Source: Pseudogemmobacter lacusdianii (lineage in GTDB: Bacteria > Pseudomonadota > Alphaproteobacteria > Rhodobacterales > Rhodobacteraceae). Taken from it: a stretch of 64,000 nt of DNA. Of the stretch, positions 10,169 to 18,922 are shown one piece after another (positions within the stretch are counted from its first letter, which is position 1; every line of letters starts with the position of its first letter). A model generated the notes under the pieces. It saw nothing but the letters and a program-made list of their open reading frames with translations. It made no database searches and had not been told where the DNA came from. Where the stretch lies: the NCBI RefSeq assembly GCF_030848395.1, contig NZ_JAVDBT010000003.1:62001-126000 (forward strand), given 5' to 3'. The position numbers and the translations under genes are program-made.

Positions 10169-10239
10169 TTGCTCTGTTTCGTCGTATGGACTAGGAACCG
10201 ATCGCGTTCCCATCGTCAAGCATGGCCCCGGAAGTCCCG

Positions 10240-12702
10240 ATGTTCACTCTGTTCCGCTGGCTCCTGCGCATCGTTATCGGCATTCTGGCCTTTGCGCTGC
10301 TTGCAGGGCTGTTGCTCTATTGGTTCCTGTCGCGGTCCTTGGTGGATTACGCCGAGGATTTCACGCTCAAAGGCCTCGACGGCCCGGTTGAGATCGTGCG
10401 CAACAATGACTCGGTGCCGCATATTTTTGGCCAGAGCGACCATGACGTCTATTTCGCGCTTGGTTTTGCCCATGCGCAGGATCGGCTTTGGCAGATGACC
10501 ATGCTGCGCCGCACCGCCCAAGGCCGTCTGTCCGAGCTTTTCGGTGAGCGCACCCTGCCGGTGGATGAGTTGATGCGACGCTTGGATCTTTACCCCTTGG
10601 CGCTGCAATCGGTGAAGGCGCAGGACGCGCAGACGCTGAATGCTTTGCAGGCCTATTCCGACGGGGTGAACGCTTGGATCGGTGAAGTGAATGCGGGCGC
10701 GCGCGGACGTGGCGCGCCGGAATTTTGGTTCTTTTCCAATGAGATCTCGGCTTGGGCTCCGGCGGATTCCATCGCTATCCTGAAGCTTATGGCTTTGCAG
10801 ATGACAAGCCACGCCAGCACCGAGGTTTTGCGGGGACAGCTCTCCTTGCTGCTGCCACCGGAGCGGTTGTTGGACGTGTTGCCCGAGGATAAAAATCCCG
10901 GCATCGCCGCCTTGCCGAAATACTCTGACCTCGTCCCCGGCATCCTGCCCGCGATGCCGGTGAAAACCGCCGCTTTGCCCTTTGATCCGGTGCCGCAGAT
11001 CGGCATGGCGGGAGCGTCCAACGCTTGGGCCGCCGAGGCGCGGCGCTCGGCCGCCGGTGGCGCGCTTTTGGCCAGCGATCCGCATTTGGGCTTCTCGGCC
11101 CCGACGATCTGGTATCTGGCGCGGTTGCAGCTGACCTCGGGCAGCATCATCGGCGGCACCATTCCGGGTGTGCCAGCGGTGCTTGTCGGGCGCTCGGATC
11201 TGATCGGCTGGGGGCTGACCACGGCCTATCTTGATGACCAAGATGTGGTGATCGAAAAGCTGAACCCCGCCAATCCGGAAGAATATGCTTTGCCGGACGG
11301 CAGTTGGGCTAAGTTTGAGGGCCGCCAGACCATCGTTCGGGTCAAAGACGCGCCGCCGATCAGCCTGACCCTGCGCTGGTCGCGCAACGGGCCGGTGCTG
11401 CCCGGCACGCATTTCAACCTTGCCGCCATCACGCCCCCCGGCCATGTCGCGGCGCTCAGCTGGACGGCGCTGTCCGGCGCCGACACTTCGATGACGGCGG
11501 CAATGCGGGTGATGGGCGCGCAAAGCGTGGCCGAAGCGATTGAGGGCGGCAAGCTGCATATCGCGCCTGCGCAAAACCTGATGTTGGCGGGGCCGGATGG
11601 CATCGCCCTGCAGGTGATCGGCGCCATGCCGATCCGCGATGCCGCACACCCCAGCCAAGGCCGCCTGCCTGCGCCGGGTTGGATGGAGGCGGTCGGGTTC
11701 AAAGGCGTCTATCCCTATGAAACCAATCCGCGTTTCGTGAACCCCGAGATGGGAATCTTGGGCAATACCAACAACAAGACCATCGACCGCGCCTTCCCCG
11801 AGCACCTCAGCTTCACTTGGGGCGACACCCAACGCATCCGCCGCTGGCTGACGCTGATGGAGACGCGAGCCGTCCACACCCGCGAGAGTTTTATCGAGGC
11901 GCAGCTCGACACCGTTGACCCCACCGCGCGTCTTTTGCTGCCGCTGATTGGGGCCGATCTGTGGTACACGGGCACGCCCGCGCCCGAGGGCACTCCGGAA
12001 AGCCTGCGCCAGCGCGCACTTAGCCTTTTGGCGGAATGGAACGGCGAGATGAATGAGCATCTGCCCGAGCCGCTGATCGCCACCGCTTGGATCCGCGCGG
12101 TGCAAGACCGGCTGATCCGTGATGAGCTGGGCCCGATGGCCGATAAATTCACCCATCCCGAGCCGGTTTTCATCGAGCGCGTCTATCGCAACACCGATGG
12201 TGCGGCGGCGTGGTGCGATGTGATCCAATCCGCGGCGGTCGAGACCTGCACCGATGTGGCCCGCGATGCTTTGGATGAGGCGCTCTTGCGACTGACCGAG
12301 ACCTATGGCCCCAATATCGAAAGCTGGCGCTGGGGCGATGCGCATCAGGCCACGCATGACCATGCCGTCTTGGGCGAGGTGCCGTTCCTCAAATGGTTCG
12401 TAAACATCCGCCAATCCACCAGTGGTGGCGATGACACGTTGATGCGCGGCAAAACCGCAGGATCGGGGGCCAACCCCTATCTCAATGTGCATGGCGCGGG
12501 CTATCGCGGAGTCTATGACTTCGCCGACCCCGACAGCTCGGTCTTCATCTCGGCAACCGGACAATCGGGCCATCCGCTCAGCCGGCATTATGATGATCTT
12601 GGGGAACTCTGGCGGCGCGGCGAATATATCCCGATGTCGCTGGATGATGAGCTGGCACGGGCGGCGGCGGTTGGGGTGATGCAGCTGACGCCTGCACCAT
12701 GA
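10240..12702 (+). CDS. Penicillin acylase family hydrolase (Ntn hydrolase)
   Basis: Large N-terminal-nucleophile hydrolase of 820 residues made as one chain for self-cleavage. An N-terminal membrane anchor or signal segment (LLRIVIGILAFALLAGLLLYW) comes first, then the alpha part, then GASNAWAAE with the nucleophile Ser near residue 260, followed by the family's LLASDPHL motif. It should act outside the cytoplasm on an amide bond. Relatives include beta-lactam acylases and acyl-homoserine-lactone acylases; the substrate cannot be read here. The ATG at 10240 has GGAAG five bases upstream; another in-frame ATG at 10222 adds six residues. A terminator follows. Confidence 0.9.
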   Translation: MFTLFRWLLRIVIGILAFALLAGLLLYWFLSRSLVDYAEDFTLKGLDGPVEIVRNNDSVPHIFGQSDHDVYFALGFAHAQDRLWQMTMLRRTAQGRLSELFGERTLPVDELMRRLDLYPLALQSVKAQDAQTLNALQAYSDGVNAWIGEVNAGARGRGAPEFWFFSNEISAWAPADSIAILKLMALQMTSHASTEVLRGQLSLLLPPERLLDVLPEDKNPGIAALPKYSDLVPGILPAMPVKTAALPFDPVPQIGMAGASNAWAAEARRSAAGGALLASDPHLGFSAPTIWYLARLQLTSGSIIGGTIPGVPAVLVGRSDLIGWGLTTAYLDDQDVVIEKLNPANPEEYALPDGSWAKFEGRQTIVRVKDAPPISLTLRWSRNGPVLPGTHFNLAAITPPGHVAALSWTALSGADTSMTAAMRVMGAQSVAEAIEGGKLHIAPAQNLMLAGPDGIALQVIGAMPIRDAAHPSQGRLPAPGWMEAVGFKGVYPYETNPRFVNPEMGILGNTNNKTIDRAFPEHLSFTWGDTQRIRRWLTLMETRAVHTRESFIEAQLDTVDPTARLLLPLIGADLWYTGTPAPEGTPESLRQRALSLLAEWNGEMNEHLPEPLIATAWIRAVQDRLIRDELGPMADKFTHPEPVFIERVYRNTDGAAAWCDVIQSAAVETCTDVARDALDEALLRLTETYGPNIESWRWGDAHQATHDHAVLGEVPFLKWFVNIRQSTSGGDDTLMRGKTAGSGANPYLNVHGAGYRGVYDFADPDSSVFISATGQSGHPLSRHYDDLGELWRRGEYIPMSLDDELARAAAVGVMQLTPAP

Positions 12703-12710
12703 GATAAAAA

Positions 12711-12737
12711 AGCGGGGCCGAATGGGCCCCGTTTTTC
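12711..12737. terminator. Terminator between acylase gene and hflX
   Basis: A CGGGGCC/GGCCCCG stem preceded by A-rich and followed by T-rich sequence lies between two convergent genes, consistent with a two-way terminator. Confidence 0.75.
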
Positions 12738-12753
12738 TTTTATTTTGAGCGGC

Positions 12754-14097
12754 TTACAAGGCGCGGTAGCGGGCTTCTTGTCTTGCGGTCCAGCGCACGG
12801 TGACGGACCAAGCCTCATCACCTTCGCGCTCTTCCGTGATCAGCCCCCGCTCATGCAACCAAGCGCGGCGACGGCCTTCGCTGAAGGGCAGCTGCAAGAC
12901 GGCCGTGCTGCGCTCTTCGTCCAAGGCCTTGCCCACAGCGGCTAGCAGCGTGTCCAAACCTTCACCGGTCAAAGCCGAAAGCGCATAGACGCCCCGGCGC
13001 TGTGCAGCTTGGGCAAGCAGTGCCTCACGCGCGGCGGGATCAACGAGATCAAGCTTGTTCCAGACCTCAAACTGCGGCGTCTCGGCCGCGACGCCCAGCG
13101 AGGACAGGATCTCGGCCACATCCGCCGCCTGCTCGCCCGTCTCAGGGTGCGAGATGTCGCGGACATGCAAGATGAGATCGGCGCTCAGCACTTCTTCCAG
13201 CGTCGCCCGGAAAGCCGCGACCAGCTGGGTCGGCAGATCCGAGATGAAACCCACGGTGTCCGAGAGAATGACCTTTTGTCCCGAGGGCAAAGTCACGCCG
13301 CGCATCGTGGGGTCCAATGTGGCAAAGAGCATGTCTTTGGCCAGCACATCCGCCCCGGTCAAGCGATTGAAAAGCGTAGATTTTCCAGCGTTGGTATAGC
13401 CAACCAAAGCCACAATCGGGAACGGCACCTTGGCGCGCGAGGCGCGGTGCAGCTCTCGCGTTTTGACCACTTGCTCGAGCTGACGCTTCAGCTTGACCAC
13501 TTGGTCATCAATGGCGCGGCGGTCGGATTCGATCTGGGTCTCACCCGGGCCGCCGACGAAACCAAAGCCACCGCGCTGCCGCTCAAGGTGGGTCCAAGCC
13601 CGCACCAGACGCGAGCGCTGGTAGCTCAAAGCCGCCAGTTCGACCTGCAAAACACCCTCACGGGTGCGGGCGCGATCGGCGAAAATCTCCAAAATCAGGC
13701 TGGTGCGGTCAAGCAGTTTGACCCCCCATTCCTTCTCCAGATTGCGCTGCTGCACAGGCGAGACGACACCGTCCACCAGCACCAGATCAATCTCATCGGC
13801 TTTGATCCGTGCGCTCATCTCGGCCAGTTTGCCTGAGCCGAAAAGCGTGCCGGGTTGGGCCTTTGGCAGTCGCACCACCTCGGCCCAGACAACATTCAGC
13901 CCCGGTAAGGCTCCCGCCAAGCTGACGGCTTCAGCCAAGCCATGCTCGGGCAAACGCCGGGTTTGCCGCGCCTTGGTGTCGGGGTGTAAGACGATGGCGC
14001 GCGTCAGCTGCTCTGCCGTGTCATGGCCGCCCACATGTCGCGCTTTGCCGCGCGGCAGATCGCCGGCGGGTTCGTCTTCATCCATGCCTGAACCCAT
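12754..14097 (-). CDS. hflX: GTPase HflX
   Basis: Ribosome-associated GTPase of 447 residues that splits stalled or heat-damaged ribosomes in characterised bacteria. The N-terminal HflX domain (LFGSGKLAEM, VVSPVQQRNLE) is followed by the glycine-rich GGPGETQIE segment, and the G domain has GYTNAGKS (G1), DTVGF (G3) and NKLD (G4). It lies eight bases after hfq on the same strand, the classic hfq-hflX order. A second ATG four codons in is a plausible alternative start. The first thirty residues are poorly conserved by eye. Confidence 0.95.
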   Translation of the reverse strand: MGSGMDEDEPAGDLPRGKARHVGGHDTAEQLTRAIVLHPDTKARQTRRLPEHGLAEAVSLAGALPGLNVVWAEVVRLPKAQPGTLFGSGKLAEMSARIKADEIDLVLVDGVVSPVQQRNLEKEWGVKLLDRTSLILEIFADRARTREGVLQVELAALSYQRSRLVRAWTHLERQRGGFGFVGGPGETQIESDRRAIDDQVVKLKRQLEQVVKTRELHRASRAKVPFPIVALVGYTNAGKSTLFNRLTGADVLAKDMLFATLDPTMRGVTLPSGQKVILSDTVGFISDLPTQLVAAFRATLEEVLSADLILHVRDISHPETGEQAADVAEILSSLGVAAETPQFEVWNKLDLVDPAAREALLAQAAQRRGVYALSALTGEGLDTLLAAVGKALDEERSTAVLQLPFSEGRRRAWLHERGLITEEREGDEAWSVTVRWTARQEARYRAL

Positions 14098-14105
14098 CGG
14101 TGAGA

Positions 14106-14339
14106 TCAGTCTTCGCCTTCGTAAAGGTTGATCGGTGCGCCCGGCATGATCGTCGAGATTGCATGCTTATAGACCAGTTGCGACTGGCCATCCCGACGCA
14201 GCAGGACGCAGAAATTGTCAAACCAAGTGATCACGCCCTGCAGCTTCACGCCATTGATCAGAAAGATCGTGACCGGGACTTTGGCTTTGCGCACATGGTT
14301 CAGAAATGCGTCTTGCAGGTTTTGCTTATCAGCAGCCAT
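14106..14339 (-). CDS. hfq: RNA chaperone Hfq
   Basis: Hexameric Sm-like RNA chaperone of 77 residues that helps small RNAs pair with mRNAs. The Sm1 region ([20 protein letters not shown]) and an Sm2 motif reading YKHAIST, the counterpart of YKHAIS in E. coli, are visible. It lacks the long flexible C-terminal tail of enterobacterial Hfq, as is usual in alphaproteobacteria. Upstream in its leader, CTCGCG and CGCGAG at 14362-14379 can form a small hairpin. It follows the ntr-trk cluster on the same strand after a 181-bp gap and probably has its own promoter there. Confidence 0.97.
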   Translation of the reverse strand: MAADKQNLQDAFLNHVRKAKVPVTIFLINGVKLQGVITWFDNFCVLLRRDGQSQLVYKHAISTIMPGAPINLYEGED

Positions 14340-14520
14340 TCTTATTTTGCCTTGCCTTTGGCTCGCGTTTGTCCGCGAGTCTGTTCAACCATATGCATCC
14401 CCTACCACTCTGATCCACGTGGCACAGGCGGAAGCGAGTATGGTATGGGTGCGTGGGATATTCCAGATACAAAATCGGGCATTTTCGCAACAGCTTGCGG
14501 AGCGTTGCTTGGAAAGCGCA

Positions 14521-16038
14521 TCAGCGCCGCCAACCTTGCGGCGCGAAAAGCGCGATCAGAGCCAGCGTCTCAAGCCGCCCGATGATCATCGCGACACCCA
14601 AGATCAGCTTCACCGTCGGGGAAAGTGGGCCGTAGGCGATCGGTTGGATTTGCGCCACATCGGCCAATTGCCCCGTTGTCGTAAGTGCGGCAATCGCCAG
14701 AACCAGCCCCGACTGAAAGTCGATCCCAGCCATCGACAAGGCCAGCACCACGGCGGCGATCGACATGGCAAAAAGCATGAAGAAGACCCAAGCCATATAG
14801 GCGCCCTCACCGCGCAGCTTGCGCGCGGAAGGCCCGCTGCCGCCGATGGATGAAGGGTGGATGAGCCGCTCTAACTCGCGCTCACCGTGGCGCAAAAGCG
14901 CATAGACGCGCAACAGCTTGACGCCGCCGGCAGTGGTGGCGATGCCGCCGCCAAGGATTGACAGACCCAGAAGCATCATCCCCGGCGCTTGCAGCCCCGA
15001 CCAAGCCTGCGCTTGGCCCCAATGCGCGCTTTCATAACCCGTGGTGGTCAGGAACGAGACAGCGGTGAAAAGCGCGCCCCAGAACGTCGCAGCGATACCC
15101 GCGATCATGCTGATCTCATCCGGGGCTGCAGCTGCAACAAGCGCGTGATGCAGCAACAGCACCAGCGGCACTGCGCTGGTGAGCAAAAGCGCGGTGCGCA
15201 ACTCTGGATCGCGGTGCAGCGGTTGGCTGCGGTCGATGAGCCCGACGAAAGGCACGGCGCGGCGGGTTATGGCAAAGACCATGAAGCCCAAAATCAGCGC
15301 CTCATCCAACAGCAACGCCGGATTGCTCTCCGGCCCGCCTGCGGCTGAAATCCCCGAGGTGGAAAGCGTGCCCATCGCATGGACCAAAGCGGTCAGCGCC
15401 GTCTCTCCAGCCAGATAAAGGCCCAGCCAAAGTGCCAAAGTCAGCCCGGCATAAACCGGGAAGATCTGCCCAACATGGCGCGCAATCCGATCTGACGGAT
15501 CATAAATCCGGGTGTAAGGCGCGCCCGAGGTGCCACGGTCGGGCAAGCGGCCCGAAATCACCTCGGTGCCGCCAAGGTTGAGCGGCGCTAAGATGGCGTA
15601 GGCTGCAAGCAGGATGAAAAAACCACCCATCCAGCCCGCTATCGCCCGCCACAGATGCAGCGATTCGGGCAAACGATCGGGGGCATAGCCGGTGGCCCCG
15701 GTCGTGGTGAAGGAGGACAGCATCTCAAACCAAGCATTGGTGAAGCTGGTGTCGGGCAGGATTTGCAAAAACGGCAGCGCCATGACGACGGGCAGCACAA
15801 GATAGGCCCCGGCCAAGGTGGCCAAATGGCTGCGTGCCAGATTGCGTGGTTGCCAAGAGGCGGTGGCCAGACCGAGCATCACGCTCAGAACGAGCAGCAG
15901 CAAACCGGCGTAGAAAAACGCCTGCGCGGTCGGCGCATCCTTCAGCATCGCTGCATGTAAAGCCGGCACCCAATTGGCCAGCGCCGTGATCCCCAGCAAA
16001 AGGACAATCAGCGGCAGCTGCAGCAAGCGGCGCATCAT
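14521..16038 (-). CDS. trkH: TrkH family potassium uptake protein
   Basis: Membrane subunit of a Trk-type potassium transporter, 505 residues with about ten to twelve hydrophobic segments. The four selectivity-filter-like loops can be seen as TTTGATGY, STSGISAAGG, TTTGYESAHWG and TTTGQLADV, each with the conserved central glycine. It begins immediately after the trkA stop (TAG then ATG with no gap), so the channel and its regulatory subunit are translated together. Potassium uptake genes next to ntrYX are common in alphaproteobacteria. Confidence 0.94.
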   Translation of the reverse strand: MMRRLLQLPLIVLLLGITALANWVPALHAAMLKDAPTAQAFFYAGLLLLVLSVMLGLATASWQPRNLARSHLATLAGAYLVLPVVMALPFLQILPDTSFTNAWFEMLSSFTTTGATGYAPDRLPESLHLWRAIAGWMGGFFILLAAYAILAPLNLGGTEVISGRLPDRGTSGAPYTRIYDPSDRIARHVGQIFPVYAGLTLALWLGLYLAGETALTALVHAMGTLSTSGISAAGGPESNPALLLDEALILGFMVFAITRRAVPFVGLIDRSQPLHRDPELRTALLLTSAVPLVLLLHHALVAAAAPDEISMIAGIAATFWGALFTAVSFLTTTGYESAHWGQAQAWSGLQAPGMMLLGLSILGGGIATTAGGVKLLRVYALLRHGERELERLIHPSSIGGSGPSARKLRGEGAYMAWVFFMLFAMSIAAVVLALSMAGIDFQSGLVLAIAALTTTGQLADVAQIQPIAYGPLSPTVKLILGVAMIIGRLETLALIALFAPQGWRR

Positions 16039-17415
16039 CTAGAAGAAATCAATCGAGACCTGCAGGAGGCGTTCCACCTCGGGCACGTCTTTGGCCATGG
16101 CAAACAGCGCCACCACATCCCCCGCCTCGATCCGCAGATCTCCGGTCGGCTTCATAACCCGCTCGCCCTTCATCACCGCGCCCACGAGCACGCCTTCGGG
16201 GAAGTTGATCTCGCGCACGAGCCGCCCCGAGAGCGGCGAGGTCGACATCACCTGCGCCTCAATCAGCTCGGCCTCGGCATCCCCGATCGAATAGACATTG
16301 CGCACCCGGCCATGTCGGATGTGGCGCAGGATCGAAGACACCGTGGTGGCGCGCGGGTTGATATAGGCGTCAATGTCCAAGGGCGCCATCAAAGGCGCCA
16401 GCGTCGGGTCATTGACCAAGGCGATGGAAAGGCGGCAACCGGCCTGTTTGGCGCGCACCGCCACAAGCAGGTTGGTCTTATCATCATCGGTGACGGCCAA
16501 AACCGCATCGGCGCGGTCAATCGCCGCCTCCATCAGCAGGTCCATATCCATACCATCGCCGTATAGCACGATGGTGCGTTCCAGCGCATCCGCCGCGCGT
16601 TCAGCCACTTGGCGGTTCTTTTCGATGATCTTCGCGCGGCTACGCTCGGTCCTTGTTTCCAGCGCACGGGCCACCATCAGCCCGACATTGCCGCCGCCAA
16701 TGATCACAACACGCTCTTGTTTGTGGTTCTTCTTACCAAAGATCTCAAGACTGCGGCCCATATCCTCGGAATGGGTAAAGAGATAAATCTGGTCATCGGG
16801 CAAAAGCTGATCGCCGGGATCGGGGGCGAAAAGCCGCCCCTCGCGCCGGATACCCACCACGATGGCGCGCAGGCTGGGGAAGAGCTCATTGAGCTGACGC
16901 AAAGGCGTGTTCAACACCGGGCAATCTTCGGCAAGCTGAATGCCCAAAAGCTGCGCCCGGCCGTTCATGAAAATCTCGGTGTCAAAGGTCGAGGGCGCAG
17001 CAAGCCTTTGCAAAGCGGCCTCGGCCACCTCGCGCTCGGGGCTGATCACCACATCAATCGCCAGCCGGTCGAAGTTATAAACATCCGAATAAGCGGTCTC
17101 GAGGTATTCTTGCGCCCGGATCCGCGCGATTTTGCGGGTCACGTCAAAGGCGGCCGAGGCGATCTGGCAGCAGATCATATTCACTTCGTCGGAATAGGTC
17201 GCGGCGATGATCATATCTGCATCGCGCGCGCCGGCCCGTGCCAGCACGTCCGGATGTGAGGCGAAACCCACAACCCCTTGAACATCCAAAGATTCTGTCG
17301 CGCGGCGCACCAAGTCTGCATTGGTATCAACGATGGTGACATCGTTCTTCTCGCCGGCAAGATGGCGGGCAATTTGCCAGCCAACCTGCCCGGCGCCGCA
17401 GATGATGACTTTCAT
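16039..17415 (-). CDS. trkA: Trk system potassium transporter regulatory subunit TrkA
   Basis: Cytosolic nucleotide-binding subunit that gates TrkH. The 458-residue protein has two RCK-N Rossmann domains, with GAGQVGWQIARHLA at residues 7-20 and GGGNVGLMVARAL near residue 240, each followed by a TrkA-C domain (for example PLSGRLVREINFPEGVLVG). It starts 91 bp after ntrX on the same strand and abuts trkH. The domain number (two RCK-N, two TrkA-C) matches full-length TrkA rather than single-domain Ktr proteins. Confidence 0.95.
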   Translation of the reverse strand: MKVIICGAGQVGWQIARHLAGEKNDVTIVDTNADLVRRATESLDVQGVVGFASHPDVLARAGARDADMIIAATYSDEVNMICCQIASAAFDVTRKIARIRAQEYLETAYSDVYNFDRLAIDVVISPEREVAEAALQRLAAPSTFDTEIFMNGRAQLLGIQLAEDCPVLNTPLRQLNELFPSLRAIVVGIRREGRLFAPDPGDQLLPDDQIYLFTHSEDMGRSLEIFGKKNHKQERVVIIGGGNVGLMVARALETRTERSRAKIIEKNRQVAERAADALERTIVLYGDGMDMDLLMEAAIDRADAVLAVTDDDKTNLLVAVRAKQAGCRLSIALVNDPTLAPLMAPLDIDAYINPRATTVSSILRHIRHGRVRNVYSIGDAEAELIEAQVMSTSPLSGRLVREINFPEGVLVGAVMKGERVMKPTGDLRIEAGDVVALFAMAKDVPEVERLLQVSIDFF

Positions 17416-17506
17416 AACGCGCCTGTTCCTTGGGTCTCAAACTTGCACTTTGGCTTGGCAGAAGCCCCGCCTTGGGTCAAGCCGGCGCCCTTTGACTGGG
17501 CGCGTG

Positions 17507-18922
17507 TCAAGCTTCGCCCTCGCCCTCATCATCCTCATCTCCGCCCGCACGCAGGCCGGATTTTAGCCCCGTCACCACACCGAGAGATTTCAGTTTGCGA
17601 TGCAACGCCGAGCGCTCCATGCCGACGAAATTCGCGGTGCGGCTGATATTGCCGCCGAAGCGGTTGATCTGGGTCAGCAGATATTCACGCTCAAACATCT
17701 CGCGCGCTTCGCGCAGTGGCAAGGTGGCGATGGTGCCGCCCAAGAACATGCTTTCCGACCGGGCTTCACCGCCGCTTTCCATCCCCGGAAGCTCTTTCGC
17801 TTCGATCTGGCCGCCGCCCTCACCAAGGATCAGCACCCGTTCAATCACATTGCGCAATTGGCGGATGTTGCCGGGCCAGGGCATGGTTTGCAGCATCGCC
17901 TCGGCTTCTTGGCTGAGGCTGCGGGCCGGCAAACCCTGAGTGCGGTGGAACCATTCGATGAATGAGCGGGTGAGTTCAGGGATATCCTCGCGCCGCTCGG
18001 AAAGCGGCGGCACTTGGATCGGCACCACGTTCAGCCGGTCGTAGAGCTCTTGGCGGAAGCGCCCGGCGCGGATCTCGGCGGGCAGATCGCGGGTGGTTGA
18101 TGAGATCACGCGCAGATCAACGCGCACCTTATCGGTGCCGCCGGCGCGGGTAAATTGCTGCTCAGTCAGCACGCGCAGGATCTTCGATTGCGTGCCCGAA
18201 GGCATATCGCCGACCTCGTCGAAATAGATCACACCGCCATGCGCCTGCTCCAAAAGGCCTGGCTCAACGCCACGCTCGGGCGTCTCGCGGCCAAAAAGCA
18301 CCTCCTCCATCCGATCGGGTTCCACCGCAGCGCTGGAGACCGAGATGAAAGGCGCCGCAGCACGGGCCGAATTGGCATGGATGAAGCGCGCCGCAAGTTC
18401 TTTGCCCGAGCCGGGCGCGCCGGTCAGCATGACCCGGCCGTTGGACTTCGTGACCTTTTCAAGCTGTGATTTCAATGCCTTGAAGGCCGGACTTGAACCA
18501 ATCATTTCAGATGTGGTCACATCCTTGCGGCGCAGCTCTTGGTTCTCGCGCCGCAGGCGGCTCGTCTCCATCGCCCTGCTCACAACGACCATCAACTGAT
18601 CGATATTAAAGGGTTTTTCGATAAAGTCGTAAGCGCCCTGCTTGATCGCCGCGACGGCGATTTCGATATTGCCGTGACCCGAGATGATGATGATCGGGAT
18701 ATCGGGATTGTCCCGCTTCACCGTTTTGAGAATGTCGATCCCGTCCATCCGGCTGTCTTTCAGCCAGATATCAAGGATCATCAGATGCGGAGGCTCGGCG
18801 TTGATCTCGGCCATGCAATCATCGGAATTCCCTGCGAGACGAACGGGATAGCCTTCGTCCTTCAGAATGTCTCCGATCAGCTCACGAATGTCCTTCTCGT
18901 CGTCGACGATCAGAATGCTCAT
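17507..18922 (-). CDS. ntrX: Nitrogen/redox response regulator NtrX
   Basis: NtrC-like response regulator of 471 residues. It has a receiver domain with the phosphorylatable Asp51 (MILDIW), a AAA+ domain with Walker A GAPGSGKE, and a Fis-type helix-turn-helix (NISRTANFVGMERSALHRKL). The sigma-54-contacting GAFTGA loop is absent: after LFGRETPERG the sequence runs directly to VEPGLLEQAHGG. The C terminus ends in an acidic tail. ATGA overlap with ntrY shows translational coupling to its kinase. In related bacteria NtrYX affects nitrogen use, respiration and envelope genes. Confidence 0.95.
   Translation of the reverse strand: MSILIVDDEKDIRELIGDILKDEGYPVRLAGNSDDCMAEINAEPPHLMILDIWLKDSRMDGIDILKTVKRDNPDIPIIIISGHGNIEIAVAAIKQGAYDFIEKPFNIDQLMVVVSRAMETSRLRRENQELRRKDVTTSEMIGSSPAFKALKSQLEKVTKSNGRVMLTGAPGSGKELAARFIHANSARAAAPFISVSSAAVEPDRMEEVLFGRETPERGVEPGLLEQAHGGVIYFDEVGDMPSGTQSKILRVLTEQQFTRAGGTDKVRVDLRVISSTTRDLPAEIRAGRFRQELYDRLNVVPIQVPPLSERREDIPELTRSFIEWFHRTQGLPARSLSQEAEAMLQTMPWPGNIRQLRNVIERVLILGEGGGQIEAKELPGMESGGEARSESMFLGGTIATLPLREAREMFEREYLLTQINRFGGNISRTANFVGMERSALHRKLKSLGVVTGLKSGLRAGGDEDDEGEGEA

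Noticed and set aside
10216-12588. A 790-codon open frame antisense to the penicillin-acylase-family gene
   Set aside because: The sense frame has full family motifs and a terminator; the antisense product is His/Arg/Gln-rich low-complexity sequence typical of GC-rich shadow frames.
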